Of a stretch of 64,000 bases of DNA, positions 42,546 to 51,637 are shown piece after piece. Position 1 is the first letter of the stretch. Each line of letters opens with the position of its first letter. The stretch comes from Thermohahella caldifontis. GTDB lineage: Bacteria > Pseudomonadota > Gammaproteobacteria > Pseudomonadales > Oleiphilaceae. The notes under the pieces are model-generated. The model had not been told where the DNA came from and did no database searches. It was given only the letters and a program-made list of their open reading frames with translations. Where the stretch lies: NCBI RefSeq assembly GCF_041153465.1, contig NZ_CP154858.1, forward strand, positions 3,348,001-3,412,000, written 5' to 3'. A program made the translations under genes and the position numbers.

Positions 42546-43656
42546 GGCCTGTATCCACCACCACGGTCGCGGACAGGCCGGCGGCCAGCTCCCGCCCTTC
42601 CGGTAACGGGGTGTCCAGCTCAATGCGCACCGGCACCCGCTGCACCACCTTCACGAAATTGCCACTGGCATTTTCGGGCGGCAATACGCTGAATCGGGCA
42701 CCGGTTCCCGGCTGAAATGACGCCACCCGGCCGGTCAGCACCTGATCCGGCAGGCTGTCCAGCTCGATACGTACGGGTTGCCCCGCTTTCATCCGGGCGA
42801 GCTGGGTTTCCTTGAAGTTGGCCTTCAGCCAGGGCTGTCCGCTGACCAGTATGGCCACCGGCCTGGTCGGCCCCACCTGGCTGCCCGGATGAACCTCGAT
42901 ATGAGTCACCACGCCGTCTGCCGGGGCCAGAATGCGGGTATGAGACAGATCCAGACGCGCACTTTCGACCCGGGCCCGGGCGGCTTCGAGAGTGGCTTGT
43001 GCCGCCTTCACCTCGGCCAGGCGCACGGTTTCCAGTGATCGCCGGGCCAGGACCGCATCCCGATGTGCTTCGGCTTCGGCCACCGCCTGCACCTTGACTT
43101 CCACTGCGGCATCCAGTGAAGCAACCTGGGCTTCCAGTGCGGATACCCGCGTCTGCGCCTGATCCAGTTGCTGCTGGGAGACCTGCCGCTGGCGTGCCAG
43201 CTGGGCGTAACGTTTGGCATCGCGGCGCGCCTGGGCCAGTTCGGTTTGCAGCTGGGCGCGCTGGGCACGGGTGGCGTTGAGGTCAGCACGAGCCACGGCG
43301 ATCGCCTGTTCCGCCGTGCGTTCATCCGCGGCCTGCTGTGCCCGGAACGCGGCCAGTGCCGCTTCGGCACGGGCCACGCCTGACGCTGCCTCATCACGCG
43401 CCGCCTCGGCCTGCTGAACCGCCAGCCGGAAGGGGGCCGGGTCAATCTCGGCAATCAGGTCGCCTTCGCTGACCTGGGCATTCTCCGTGACCGCGACCCG
43501 GATCAATGGTCCGGCGACCCGGGGTGCCAGCCAGGTGACATCTCGCTCGATGAAGGCGTCATCGGTTTTTTCTTCATTTTGGTGGAGCCAGACCCATGTC
43601 CCCAGGGCCAGGCCGGCAATCAGAAATATCAAAGTGAGCTTGCGGGTTGCGGTCAT
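42532..43656 (-). CDS. emrA: HlyD family membrane fusion protein (EmrA-like)
   Basis: A 374-residue periplasmic adaptor with one N-terminal membrane helix (LTLIFLIAGLALGTWVWL). The biotinyl-lipoyl halves are VAPRVAGPLIRVAVTENAQVSEGDLIAEIDPAPF and RILAPADGVVTHIEVHPGSQVGPTRPV. A long coiled-coil hairpin lies at about 75-205, and a C-terminal beta-barrel part follows. It links the DHA2 permease to an outer membrane channel. No TolC-type gene is in the cluster. It is transcribed away from the TetR gene. Confidence 0.95.
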   Translation of the reverse strand: MTATRKLTLIFLIAGLALGTWVWLHQNEEKTDDAFIERDVTWLAPRVAGPLIRVAVTENAQVSEGDLIAEIDPAPFRLAVQQAEAARDEAASGVARAEAALAAFRAQQAADERTAEQAIAVARADLNATRAQRAQLQTELAQARRDAKRYAQLARQRQVSQQQLDQAQTRVSALEAQVASLDAAVEVKVQAVAEAEAHRDAVLARRSLETVRLAEVKAAQATLEAARARVESARLDLSHTRILAPADGVVTHIEVHPGSQVGPTRPVAILVSGQPWLKANFKETQLARMKAGQPVRIELDSLPDQVLTGRVASFQPGTGARFSVLPPENASGNFVKVVQRVPVRIELDTPLPEGRELAAGLSATVVVDTGRDAD

Positions 43657-43669
43657 GATGTCCTGCTGA

Positions 43670-43698
43670 TTGGAAAACTGAACGGTTCAGTTTAGAAT
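43670..43698 (+). promoter_or_regulatory. tetR promoter with an operator palindrome in the spacer
   Basis: TTGGAA (43670-43675) and TAGAAT (43693-43698, five of six -10 matches) are separated by exactly 17 bases. A perfect 9-bp inverted repeat AAACTGAAC-G-GTTCAGTTT occupies 43675-43693, filling the spacer. Bound repressor would block the promoter of tetR and sit 19 bases from the emrA start codon on the other strand. Confidence 0.75.
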
Positions 43699-43725
43699 CT
43701 CCCAAAATGTTCAGGGAGTCAACGC

Positions 43726-44325
43726 ATGCCTGCCGAAAATGCCGCCCGACGCACACGTATCCTGAATGCCGCCGTGGCCGCCTTCTGCGAGGAGGGGTTC
43801 GGACGCACCAGCATGGATCGTGTGGCCCGGCAGGCCGGCGTCTCGAAAGCCACTCTTTACAAGTATTTCCCTTCCAAACAGGTGCTGTTCGAGGCCGTGG
43901 TGTCGGCGGTCAGTGCACAGTTCGTGGCACGGGTCGTCACCCCGGAACGCCTGACCCAACCGCTGGCCGAAGCACTGGAGCAGATCGCGCTGGATTTCCT
44001 CGGCACTCTGCTGGCACGTGACAATCTGGCCGCGGTCCGGCTGATCATCGGTGAAGTGCAGTCCAACCCGGATATCGGGCGACTCTTCTATCGTGCCGGG
44101 CCGGAGCAGGCGCTCAGGGCGGTCAGCCGGTTTTTCCGGTCCCGTCAGGAGGCAGGGGAACTGCCCGGCGATGATCCGGACTTTCTGGCCCGCCAGTTTG
44201 TTGCGGCCTTTCGGGGAGACATCTACTGGCAGGCCCTGTTGGGTCTGGACATGGATGCGCCGGCCAGGGCGGCCCACGTCAGGCGGGCTGTGGTGCTGTT
44301 TCTTCGCGGACTTGGTGTCGTCTGA
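43726..44325 (+). CDS. TetR family transcriptional repressor of the efflux genes
   Basis: A 199-residue TetR/AcrR regulator. The N-terminal helix-turn-helix is ARRTRILNAAVAAFCEEGFGRTSMDRVARQAGVSKATLYKYFPSKQVLFEAVV, with the recognition helix at about residues 38-50. The C-terminal ligand domain resembles the TetR_C AefR-like type. It diverges from emrAB across a 69-base spacer containing a perfect palindrome, so it probably represses both sides and is released by a drug. Its tail overlaps the convergent PAP2 gene by 47 bases. Confidence 0.93.
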   Translation: MPAENAARRTRILNAAVAAFCEEGFGRTSMDRVARQAGVSKATLYKYFPSKQVLFEAVVSAVSAQFVARVVTPERLTQPLAEALEQIALDFLGTLLARDNLAAVRLIIGEVQSNPDIGRLFYRAGPEQALRAVSRFFRSRQEAGELPGDDPDFLARQFVAAFRGDIYWQALLGLDMDAPARAAHVRRAVVLFLRGLGVV

Positions 44326-44971
44326 AAAACCACCAGGCCAGCAGCGCTGCACTCAGCCAGCAGATGGCGGCGGTGGTGAGATCATGGCTCAGGAAATGGG
44401 CGCCGCGGATTTGCTGATCCACCCCGAGCGTTCCACCCAGAATGACCGGCACCAGCAAACCGGCCCTTGTCATCGACGGCCGCAGGTATCGGGCAAAAAA
44501 ATACAGGCTGAAGAATCCGTATCCGGCACTGGCATGCCCTGCCGGGAAGGCATGCCCCACAGGCAGTCCCGCCGGCACCGGATCGAACAGCCGAAGATGA
44601 GGCAGGTTGCCTCCGAATTCACGGATGACCCAGGGCGTATACAGGTGAGTCATGGATTTGAGTACGGAGACCACGACGGGACCTGCCAGCGAGGCCACCA
44701 GCAGATAGCCCAGGGGGCGTCGCCAGGCCCGCAGTCCGGGGCGGATGAAAGTCAGCACCCAGGCCAGGAGCATGAGGACGGCAATCAGCACGATTGTCTT
44801 GCGTGCCCCGGCATGCAATACCGTGCTGGTCAGCCAGGTGTCCCGCCAGGGCCACTGGTGTGCCGAAGCATCGTAAAAATGGCCGGCCAGCCAGAGATCC
44901 AGGCCGCTGTACTGTGACGCCACGGCCAGCGCAAAGAGCAACGCGGCAATTCCGATATCCCTGCTGATCAC
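44279..44971 (-). CDS. PAP2 family membrane phosphatase
   Basis: A 230-residue integral membrane protein with about six helices and PAP2 motifs HAFPAGHASAGYGFFSLYFF and IRGAHFLSHDLTTAAICW. The first motif (K-x6-RP) is worn to KSMTHLYTPW. The RGAHFLSHD form is typical of lipid phosphatases acting on lipid A or isoprenoid phosphates. The substrate is not determinable here. It is followed only by the convergent tetR tail and has no operon partner. Confidence 0.88.
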   Translation of the reverse strand: MISRDIGIAALLFALAVASQYSGLDLWLAGHFYDASAHQWPWRDTWLTSTVLHAGARKTIVLIAVLMLLAWVLTFIRPGLRAWRRPLGYLLVASLAGPVVVSVLKSMTHLYTPWVIREFGGNLPHLRLFDPVPAGLPVGHAFPAGHASAGYGFFSLYFFARYLRPSMTRAGLLVPVILGGTLGVDQQIRGAHFLSHDLTTAAICWLSAALLAWWFFRRHQVREETAPQPA

Positions 44972-45061
44972 GATTCCCCCGAAATCCGTACCGTCAGATG
45001 AGCTGGCCGAAAGTCTATCCGGGGCAACTTAACGCTGCCTTAAGGCCTGACCCGGCACCTG

Positions 45062-45952
45062 TCAACTCCCCACTGATCTGCACAGCGACATCCAGTGTTC
45101 CAGACCCGGAGAACGGTACTTCTGGCGATGCAGAATGAAGTAAAGCTCGCGTTTCAGGTCGCGTCCCGGCGTGCTGAGCGGGATCAGTGAGCCGCGTGCA
45201 AAGGCATCTTCCAGTGTCAGGCGGGACAGGCAGCTGATCCCCAGGTTGGCCTCCACCGCGCGCTTGATGGCTTCCGTATGCTGCAACTCCAGCACGATGT
45301 TCAGCTCCGGAAGCAGGCCGTGCATGGCATGCTCGAAAGCCTGACGGGTGCCGGAGCCCGGTTCGCGCATGATCCAGCGGGCGCTGCGCAGATCCGCATC
45401 CGTGAGTTCGGGGCGCGAGGCAAAGGGGTGGGAGGGAGAGCAGAAGACGACCAGTTCATCCGGCCGCCAGGGGATGACCTCCAGCTCCGGCTCATTCAGT
45501 TCGCCCTCCACCATCCCCATGTCCAGCTCGAAGTCCAGCACCTGCCGGGCGATCTCCCGGGTGTTGGCGACGGTCAGTCCAACCTGAAGGGGGGTGCGTT
45601 CCTGTTGCATGGAGGCCAGGATGCGTATGGCCAGGTAATTGCCGATGGACAGGGTGGCCCCCACCTTCAGCGGGCCGCCTTCCGCATGCTGACGCAGCGT
45701 CTGATCCAAGGCCCCCGCCTGATCCAGGACAGACTGGGCCAGCGCACGAACCCGGCGCCCTTGTTCGTTGAGCACCAGGCGTTTGCCGTTGCGGTCAAAC
45801 AGACGCACGCCGTAGGCACTTTCCAGTTCCTTGAGCGCAGAGCTGGCGGCCGACTGGGACAGCCCCACGACCTCGGCCGCTCGCGAGATGTTCTGATGAC
45901 GGGCCGCTTCCACAAATACCTGAAGCTGTCGGAGGGTATACCTGATATTCAT
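45062..45952 (-). CDS. finR: LysR family regulator FinR-like, divergent from fpr
   Basis: A 296-residue LysR regulator with the helix-turn-helix in the first 60 residues (TLRQLQVFVEAARHQNISRAAEVVGLSQSAASSALKELESAYGVRLFDR) and the CysB-like effector domain (LKVGATLSIGNYLAIRILA). It faces fpr. In Pseudomonas the equivalent pair is finR-fprA, where FinR activates fpr under oxidative stress. The name rests on this arrangement. An A/T-rich imperfect palindrome lies immediately before its start. Confidence 0.87.
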   Translation of the reverse strand: MNIRYTLRQLQVFVEAARHQNISRAAEVVGLSQSAASSALKELESAYGVRLFDRNGKRLVLNEQGRRVRALAQSVLDQAGALDQTLRQHAEGGPLKVGATLSIGNYLAIRILASMQQERTPLQVGLTVANTREIARQVLDFELDMGMVEGELNEPELEVIPWRPDELVVFCSPSHPFASRPELTDADLRSARWIMREPGSGTRQAFEHAMHGLLPELNIVLELQHTEAIKRAVEANLGISCLSRLTLEDAFARGSLIPLSTPGRDLKRELYFILHRQKYRSPGLEHWMSLCRSVGS

Positions 45953-45959
45953 AAAATCG

Positions 45960-45977
45960 ATTAGATATACATTTAAT
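45960..45977. promoter_or_regulatory. Candidate LysR operator between finR and fpr
   Basis: ATTAGATATACATTTAAT is an imperfect palindrome: 14 of 18 positions equal those of its reverse complement, with perfect ATTA/TAAT ends. It starts eight bases upstream of the finR ATG in the 89-base A/T-rich spacer and could mediate autoregulation and fpr activation. Confidence 0.45.
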
Positions 45978-46041
45978 ATCCATTTTACAGGATTTATCGG
46001 CGGTCATACACTGGTTTCATACTGAAATCCGGAGGTCACAC

Positions 46042-46815
46042 ATGGCAGGTTTTCTGACCGAAACCGTAACGCACGTTCATCATTGGAATGAGACACTGTT
46101 CAGTTTTCGCACCACACGCAATCAGAGACTGCGATTCCGCAATGGCCAGTTCGTGATGATCGGGCTGGAAACCGAGGCACGCCCCATCATGCGGGCCTAC
46201 AGTATCGCCAGTGCCAACTATGAAGAAGAAATGGAGTTCTTCAGCATCAAGGTGCCCGACGGTGCGCTGACCTCGCGCCTCCAGCAGATCCGGCCGGGAG
46301 ATCAGATTCTGGTCAGCCGCAAGCCGACCGGTACCCTGCTGGTGGACGATCTGCTCCCCGGCCGCAACCTGTACCTGCTCAGCACCGGCACCGGACTGGC
46401 GCCCTTCATGAGCATCATCAAGGATCCGGACGTCTATGAGCGTTATGACCGCATCATCCTGACCCATGGGGTGCGCTACGTCTCCGAGCTGGCGTACAGG
46501 GATACCATCCAGCGGGAGCTGCCCGAAAATCCTTGGTTCGGCGAGCAGGTGCGGGAGAAGCTGGTGTACTACCCCACGGTGACACGGGAAGCCTTCGAGC
46601 GGACCGGGCGTCTGACGCACCTGTTCACCACGGGGCAGATGTTCCATGAACTCGGATTGCCGGAACCCAGCCCCGAGCATGACCGCTTCATGATCTGCGG
46701 CAGTCCGTCCATGCTGCGGGATTTTGTCGATATTCTTGACGCGCGCGACTTCCGCATGACCCAGCAAGGTGAACTCGGGCACTACGTGATAGAGCGTGCG
46801 TTCGTGGAGAGCTGA
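46042..46815 (+). CDS. fpr: Ferredoxin--NADP+ reductase
   Basis: A 257-residue flavoprotein of the bacterial Fpr type, exchanging electrons between NADPH and ferredoxin or flavodoxin. FAD binding is shown by RPIMRAYSIASANYEE and VPDGALTSRLQQIRPGDQILV, NADP binding by LYLLSTGTGLAPFMSII and MICGSPSMLRD. The C-terminus ends YVIERAFVES, the short form seen in gammaproteobacterial Fpr. GGAGG precedes the ATG. The neighbouring suf operon and yggX also answer to iron and redox stress, so co-regulation is possible. Confidence 0.96.
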   Translation: MAGFLTETVTHVHHWNETLFSFRTTRNQRLRFRNGQFVMIGLETEARPIMRAYSIASANYEEEMEFFSIKVPDGALTSRLQQIRPGDQILVSRKPTGTLLVDDLLPGRNLYLLSTGTGLAPFMSIIKDPDVYERYDRIILTHGVRYVSELAYRDTIQRELPENPWFGEQVREKLVYYPTVTREAFERTGRLTHLFTTGQMFHELGLPEPSPEHDRFMICGSPSMLRDFVDILDARDFRMTQQGELGHYVIERAFVES

Positions 46816-46833
46816 GTTGCGCATGGTATGAGT

Positions 46834-46875
46834 CCCGGGCCGGATTGCCCGGGGCGGGTGACCGGAAAGGTCACC
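46834..46875. other. Two tandem hairpins after fpr
   Basis: CCCGGGC-CGGATT-GCCCGGG (46834-46853) and GGTGACC-GGAAA-GGTCACC (46857-46875) are perfect 7-bp stems placed three bases apart. Neither has a T-tract. They may shield the fpr 3' end or act as a rho-dependent or inefficient terminator before the acyl-CoA dehydrogenase gene. Confidence 0.6.
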
Positions 46876-46956
46876 GGCTTTGAACGGAAAAATCATTGGC
46901 GCCCGGCCTGCGAGTTGTCAGACTGAAGAAAATGACAACAACATGCCGAGGTGACC

Positions 46957-48092
46957 ATGATTCCCAGAACCCTGTTTGATGCCGACCACGAAGGATTCCG
47001 AGACGCGTTCCGCAAGTTCCTGGAGCAGGAGGCGGTTCCCTATCACGATCAGTGGGAAGAAGCCGGGCAGGTCAGCCGGGCACTCTGGGAGAAGGCCGGG
47101 GAAATGGGTTTCCTGTGCCCGACTCTGCCGGAACAATATGGCGGGGCGGGTGCCGATTTCCGCTTTTCAGCCGTCATCATCGAAGAACTGGCCCGTCTTG
47201 GCCTTTCCGGTGTCGGGTTTGCGCTGCACTCGGACATTGTTGCACCCTATATCCTCCATTATGGCAGCGAGGAACTGAAGGCCCGCTATCTGCCGAAGCT
47301 TGCCCGCGGCGAGATGATCGGGGCCATCGCCATGACCGAGCCCGGAGCAGGTTCCGACCTGCAGGGCGTCAAGACCACCGCACTGCCTGACGGGGATCAC
47401 TACGTACTCAACGGCTCCAAGACCTTCATTACCAATGGCCAGATGGCGGATCTGGTCATCGTCGTGGCCAAGACCAAGCCGGGGAGGGCGCAAAGGGCAT
47501 CACCCTTTTTGTTGTGGAGTCAGGCTGGGAAGGCTTCTCGAAGGGACGCAATCTCAAGAAGGTGGGTCTGAAGGCTCAGGATACTTCGGAACTGTTTTTC
47601 CAGGATGTGCGCATACCGAAGGACAACCTGCTGGGCGCGGAAGGGCAGGGTTTCATTCAGCTCATGCAGGAACTGCCCCAGGAACGCCTCCTGGTCGGCA
47701 TCACCGCCATGGCCGCCTGTGAAGCCGCACTGGAGTGGACCATCGCCTATTGCAAGGAGCGCAAGGCTTTCGGCAAACCCATCATGGCCTTCCAGAATAC
47801 CCGCTTCAAGCTGGCGGAACTGAAATCGGAAATCACGGCAGGCAGAGTCTTTCTCGACCGCTGTCTGGAACTGCATCTGAACGGCAAGCTGGACGTGCCG
47901 ACCGCCGCCATGCTCAAGCAGTGGACCACGGACCTGCAGTGTCGGGTCATGGACGAATGTGTCCAGCTTCACGGAGGATACGGATACATGTGGGAGTACC
48001 CGATTGCCCGGGCCTGGGCCGATTCCCGCGTCCAGCGCATTTATGCCGGCACCAATGAAATCATGAAGGAAATTGTCGCCCGCTCGCTCTGA
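46957..48092 (+). pseudogene. Acyl-CoA dehydrogenase, one-base frameshift
   Basis: The first frame gives an N-terminal ACAD (LFDADHEGFRDAFRKFLEQEA, PEQYGGAGADFRFS, GAIAMTEPGAGSDLQGVKTTA, LNGSKTFITNGQMADLVIVVAKT). It derails at 47481-47484, where GGGG should be GGGGG. The next frame continues GAKGITLFVVESGWEGFSKGR through LHGGYGYMWEYPIARAWADSRVQRIYAGTNEIMKEIVARSL to 48092. The Glu position of MCAD is Ala (YAGTNEI), while an ACE motif before RKAFGKPI fits the long-chain/isovaleryl group. A redox-active FAD enzyme of fatty-acid or branched-chain oxidation is expected if the frame is repaired. Confidence 0.88.
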
Positions 48093-48215
48093 GCCGGCTG
48101 ATCGCGGGCACAACCGGGCCGGGTGGCCCGGCTCCGTGCCCGTAACGACTGCCGGGTGGTCAAAATCCGGCAGGTGCAGTACACTGGCCCTGTCAACCAG
48201 ACAGGGGTAAAGGGA

Positions 48216-49465
48216 ATGAAGGATTCGGGTGCCCTCACTGTGCCGGTGTACGAGCGCATGAAGCGGTTTGCCGCACTGGCGCGCCTTTCCGATGAGCAGC
48301 GTGTGGTCCTCTCTGCCAGGGCAGAATTCCGGCGCTACCCCCGGGCAGCCTCATTCTCAAGCGTGGCAGTCAGGACGCCTGGGACTATTTCCTGTGGGAG
48401 GGCCGGATCCGGCTGCGCGCCCAGGACGGCCGTGAGATTCATCTGAACCCCGATTCTCCCTCTGCCGCCCAGGCCATTGCCCATCTGCAACCCCGTCAGT
48501 ACGACGTACTCTCGGACACGGAAGTGGTCATGCTGGTGGTGGAGCAGGCAACACTGAACCAGATGATCCGGGAGGCGCCCCGTCAGGGCTACGGTGTTTC
48601 GGACATCCGGGCTGATGATGACCCGGCCTATGCCCTGATCGCCGCCATTCAGGAAGCGCTGAAGCAGAACAGTCTGCGCCTGCCGAGCCTGCCGGACATG
48701 GCCTTCATGATCCGTCAGGCAGCCGACCGGCCGGACTGCTCGGTGGATGACCTGGTTCAGCTGATCACCCGCGATCCGGCCATGACGGCCAAGCTCATTC
48801 ACGTGGCCAACAGCCCATTGTTTCGCGGGTTCCGGGAGATCGAAAGCTGCAAGGATGCGGTGATCCGTCTGGGACTGGAGGCGACCCGTCAGCTGGTGAC
48901 CATCTATGCGCTTCGGGAGCTGTTCTCGACGCGCCACGCAGCCTTGCGCCAGCGCATGCAAAGGCTCTGGGAGCATAGCATCCAGATTGCAGCGCTTTCC
49001 GGCGTGCTGGCCAACATGACGCCCGGCCTGAGCCGTGAACGCGCGGTGCTGGCCGGCATTCTGCACGACATCGGCGCCATCCCCGCCATTCTCTTTGCGG
49101 AAGATCAGCCGCAGCTGGTCAGCAACCCGGAACTGCTCGAGCGCCTCATCTCGGAAACCCAGGCCGATATTGGCGCGGCGCTTCTCCAGCACTGGCAGTT
49201 TGCCGGCGACCTCATCGAGGTGGTGACGCACGCGGAAGACTGGCAGTGGGAAAGCGGACAGGATCAGGCCACCTATGCGGATGTGGTCATCATCGCCCAG
49301 ATGCATCAGGCCGTCCGCGAACACCGGATTGGCCTGCCGCCCATGGACCAGGTGCCGGCTTTCCGCAAACTGGCCTTGGGCGAACTCACACCCGAGCGCA
49401 GCCTGCAGGTGCTGCACATGGCGGAAGACGATATTCAGCAACTCAAGCGGACACTCACTGCATGA
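48216..49465 (+). pseudogene. HDOD domain protein with N-terminal cyclic-nucleotide-like domain, one-base frameshift
   Basis: The ATG follows AAAGGGA. The N-terminal part reads KRFAALARLSDEQRVVLSARAEFRRYP, and after one base restored in the C run at 48338-48342 continues PGSLILKRGSQDAWDYFLWEGRIRL, a cyclic-nucleotide-binding-like barrel. From about residue 150 comes an HDOD domain (LRLPSLPDMAFMIRQAADRPDCSVDDLVQLITRDPAMTAKLIHVANSPLF; HDIG in AGILHDIGAIPAI). HDOD proteins serve in signalling and motility. Its stop overlaps the thioesterase start by four bases. It is probably intact in the organism. Confidence 0.85.
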
Positions 49466-49917
49466 CGCCACGACAGCTTGAGCTCCCGCGTACCCGGATC
49501 CCGGATCTGCCCCTTGTGGACTTTACTGTGCAGGTCGAAGTTCAGGCCATGCACATCAACGAAGCCCATCATCTGGCCTTCACTGCCATCCCGGTCATGC
49601 TGGATCAGGTGCGCAAGGCCTGGTTCGCTCGTCACGGAATGGATGAACAGCACCTTGACGGTGCCGGCGTCATCGTGGCCGATCTGCAGGCTCAGTACCA
49701 AAGTGAAGCCCATCTGGGGGAAACCTTGCGTGTGGACATGATGGTAGCGGATGTCGGGCAGCGCAGTTGCCAGCTCCTCTATCGCGTTGCGGAATCCGCG
49801 AGCGGCCGGATGGTGGCGCGGGCCCGCACGGCCCTGGTCTTCTTTGATTACCGCAACAAGCAAGCGGTTCCCGTACCGGCCTGTGTGCTCGGTCTGCTCG
49901 GGAGTACGCCCGAATGA
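49462..49917 (+). CDS. Hotdog-fold acyl-CoA thioesterase family protein
   Basis: A 151-residue protein with a 4HBT-like fold: VDFTVQVEVQAMHINEAHHLAFTAIPVMLDQVRKAWFARHG, GVIVADLQAQYQSEAHLGETLRVDMMVADVGQRSCQLLYRV and ALVFFDYRNKQAVPVPA. The helix after HHLAF and the strand AQYQSEAHLGE are typical of the FcbC/YbgC group, though the usual Asp of the YbgC active site appears as Asn-Glu (HINEAHH). The acyl substrate is unknown. It is joined to HDOD and MFS genes by 4-base overlaps, forming one operon. Confidence 0.8.
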   Translation: MTPRQLELPRTRIPDLPLVDFTVQVEVQAMHINEAHHLAFTAIPVMLDQVRKAWFARHGMDEQHLDGAGVIVADLQAQYQSEAHLGETLRVDMMVADVGQRSCQLLYRVAESASGRMVARARTALVFFDYRNKQAVPVPACVLGLLGSTPE

Positions 49918-51104
49918 CCCGGGGCAGGTTGCCGGCCAGCGTCATCGCGCTGGGAGTGGTCAGTCTGCTCATGGACATGTCCTCGGAACTGATCCACGCT
50001 CTGCTGCCGGTCTTTCTGGTGACCTCCTTGGGTGCCAGCATGGTGACGGTGGGTCTCATTGAAGGTCTGGCAGAGGCCACGGCGCACCTGCTCAAGGTGT
50101 TTTCCGGAGCGCTTTCCGATTACTGGCGGAAGCGCAAGCCACTGATTCTTGCCGGATACGGGCTGGCCGCACTGACCAAGCCCTTCTTCCCGCTGGCCAC
50201 CATGCCCGTGCATATCCTGGCTGCGCGGCTGATCGACCGCGTCGGCAAGGGTATCCGGGGCGCACCCCGTGATGCCCTGATCGCGGACGTCACACCGGAA
50301 TCCCTGCGCGGCAGTGCCTACGGCCTGCGTCAGAGCATGGATACGATGGGTGCGGTACTGGGGCCGCTGGCCGCACTCGGGCTCATGGCGCTTCTGAATG
50401 ACGACATCCGGGCGGTTTTCTGGGTGGCAGGCGTGCCCGCCGCGCTGGCCATCGCTGTGATTCTCATCTGGGTCCGGGAGCCGCCGCGTGTACAAGCGCC
50501 GGATGACGGCCGGGAGGCTGCGCCACGACGATTTCCCCTGAGCCGCGGGGCACTGAAACAACTGCCGCGCACCTTCGTGCCCCTGCTGGTCCTGGCTTTT
50601 CTGGTCCACCTGGCCCGGTTTTCGGAAGCCTTTCTGATTCTGCGGGTGCAGGAAGCCGGCCTGAAGCTGGGCTGGATCCCGCTGGTCCTGATTGTCATGA
50701 ACATCAGCTATACCCTGAGTGCCTGGCCCCTGGGGCGCCTGGCGGATCGCTGGCCGCCCGGCCGGGTGCTGGCGCTGGGAATGGGGTTGCTTGTGGTGGC
50801 TGACCTGATGCTGGCGCTGGGCTCGGGGTTGCCCGCTCTGTTCGGGGGTATTCTGGTCTGGGGCGTGCACATGGGGGCCACGCAAGGGGTATTGTCGGCC
50901 ATGGTGGCTGCCGAGGCACCCGCCGGACTGCGAGGTACGGCCTTCGGGCTCTACAATCTGGTCACGGGCGCGGCCTTGCTGCTGGCCAGCGTCATTGCCG
51001 GCGGGCTGTGGAGCAGTGCAGGCAGCACATTCACCTTTGTCGCAGGCGCGATGCTCGCCGGGCTGGCCATGCTCTGGCAATGGCGGGTGGCCAGGGCAGC
51101 CTGA
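49914..51104 (+). CDS. MFS transporter
   Basis: A 396-residue, 12-helix major facilitator with the loop motif GLIEGLAEATAHLLKVFSGALSDYWRKRKPLILAGYGLAALTKPFFPLA and RLIDRVGKGIRGAPRDALIADVTP. This last motif is seen in a family of MFS permeases often called 'MFS_1, YxlH/YbcL-like', with no firm substrate. The 4-base overlap with the thioesterase marks an operon. A 189-base spacer follows. Confidence 0.88.
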   Translation: MTRGRLPASVIALGVVSLLMDMSSELIHALLPVFLVTSLGASMVTVGLIEGLAEATAHLLKVFSGALSDYWRKRKPLILAGYGLAALTKPFFPLATMPVHILAARLIDRVGKGIRGAPRDALIADVTPESLRGSAYGLRQSMDTMGAVLGPLAALGLMALLNDDIRAVFWVAGVPAALAIAVILIWVREPPRVQAPDDGREAAPRRFPLSRGALKQLPRTFVPLLVLAFLVHLARFSEAFLILRVQEAGLKLGWIPLVLIVMNISYTLSAWPLGRLADRWPPGRVLALGMGLLVVADLMLALGSGLPALFGGILVWGVHMGATQGVLSAMVAAEAPAGLRGTAFGLYNLVTGAALLLASVIAGGLWSSAGSTFTFVAGAMLAGLAMLWQWRVARAA

Positions 51105-51293
51105 CGGGGTCAGCGGTTCAGGACACGCCAGGCAAGGATCGACGAAATATCGTACCGGATCTTGTGATCCCGGGTTCTGCCCCCATCTTGAATGGTGGAC
51201 ACCGGTCGGACAGTGAGCCGAAGTCACCAGAGCGCAGGGCTGGCTCAGGGTGGCCAAGAGGCCGGGAGGTTCCTGACCTGAGGAGGAACGACC

Positions 51294-51593
51294 ATGATGG
51301 GATTTGGATGGAGTCACGGCATGTGGGGAGGTACCATGGGATTGGGGTGGTTGATCGCGGCAATACTGGTGGTCTGGCCCATGTGGCGGATCTGTGAGCG
51401 GGCCGGTTATCACGGTGCCCTGAGCCTGCTGATTCTGGTGCCGCTGGCCAATCTGGCGCTGATCTATTTTCTGGCCTTTGCCGAATGGCCGGCACTGAAG
51501 GCCGGTTCGGCGCCCGGGAAGGACCAGCCTCCCGGGCCGGGGCAGGGCGATTCCGGGAACTCTGCACCACCTGTCGTGCAGCGGCGCGACTGA
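51294..51593 (+). CDS. Small membrane protein of unknown function
   Basis: A 99-residue protein with AGGAGGA before the ATG. Residues 1-15 are glycine- and methionine-rich (MMGFGWSHGMWGGTMG). Two membrane segments follow, at about 18-32 (LIAAILVVWPMWRI) and 42-62 (ALSLLILVPLANLALIYFLAF). The C-terminal tail is disordered and proline- and glycine-rich (GSAPGKDQPPGPGQGDSG). I do not recognise a named family. It is a single gene between the MFS transporter and a hairpin. Confidence 0.7.
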   Translation: MMGFGWSHGMWGGTMGLGWLIAAILVVWPMWRICERAGYHGALSLLILVPLANLALIYFLAFAEWPALKAGSAPGKDQPPGPGQGDSGNSAPPVVQRRD

Positions 51594-51600
51594 AAGGGCT

Positions 51601-51628
51601 CCCGCCAGTCAGCATCAGAACTGGCGGG
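51601..51628. terminator. GC-rich hairpin between convergent genes
   Basis: CCCGCCAGT pairs perfectly with ACTGGCGGG (9 bp) around a 10-base loop. It lies between the rightward small membrane protein gene and the leftward DedA-PAP2 gene. There is no T-tract, so it may be a weak or factor-assisted terminator. Confidence 0.55.
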
Positions 51629-51637
51629 CCCATGACG

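Noticed and set aside
49848..51413. Minus-strand frame of 521 codons
   Set aside because: It is antisense to the MFS gene, with low-complexity Pro/Gly/His/Gln composition typical of a shadow frame.
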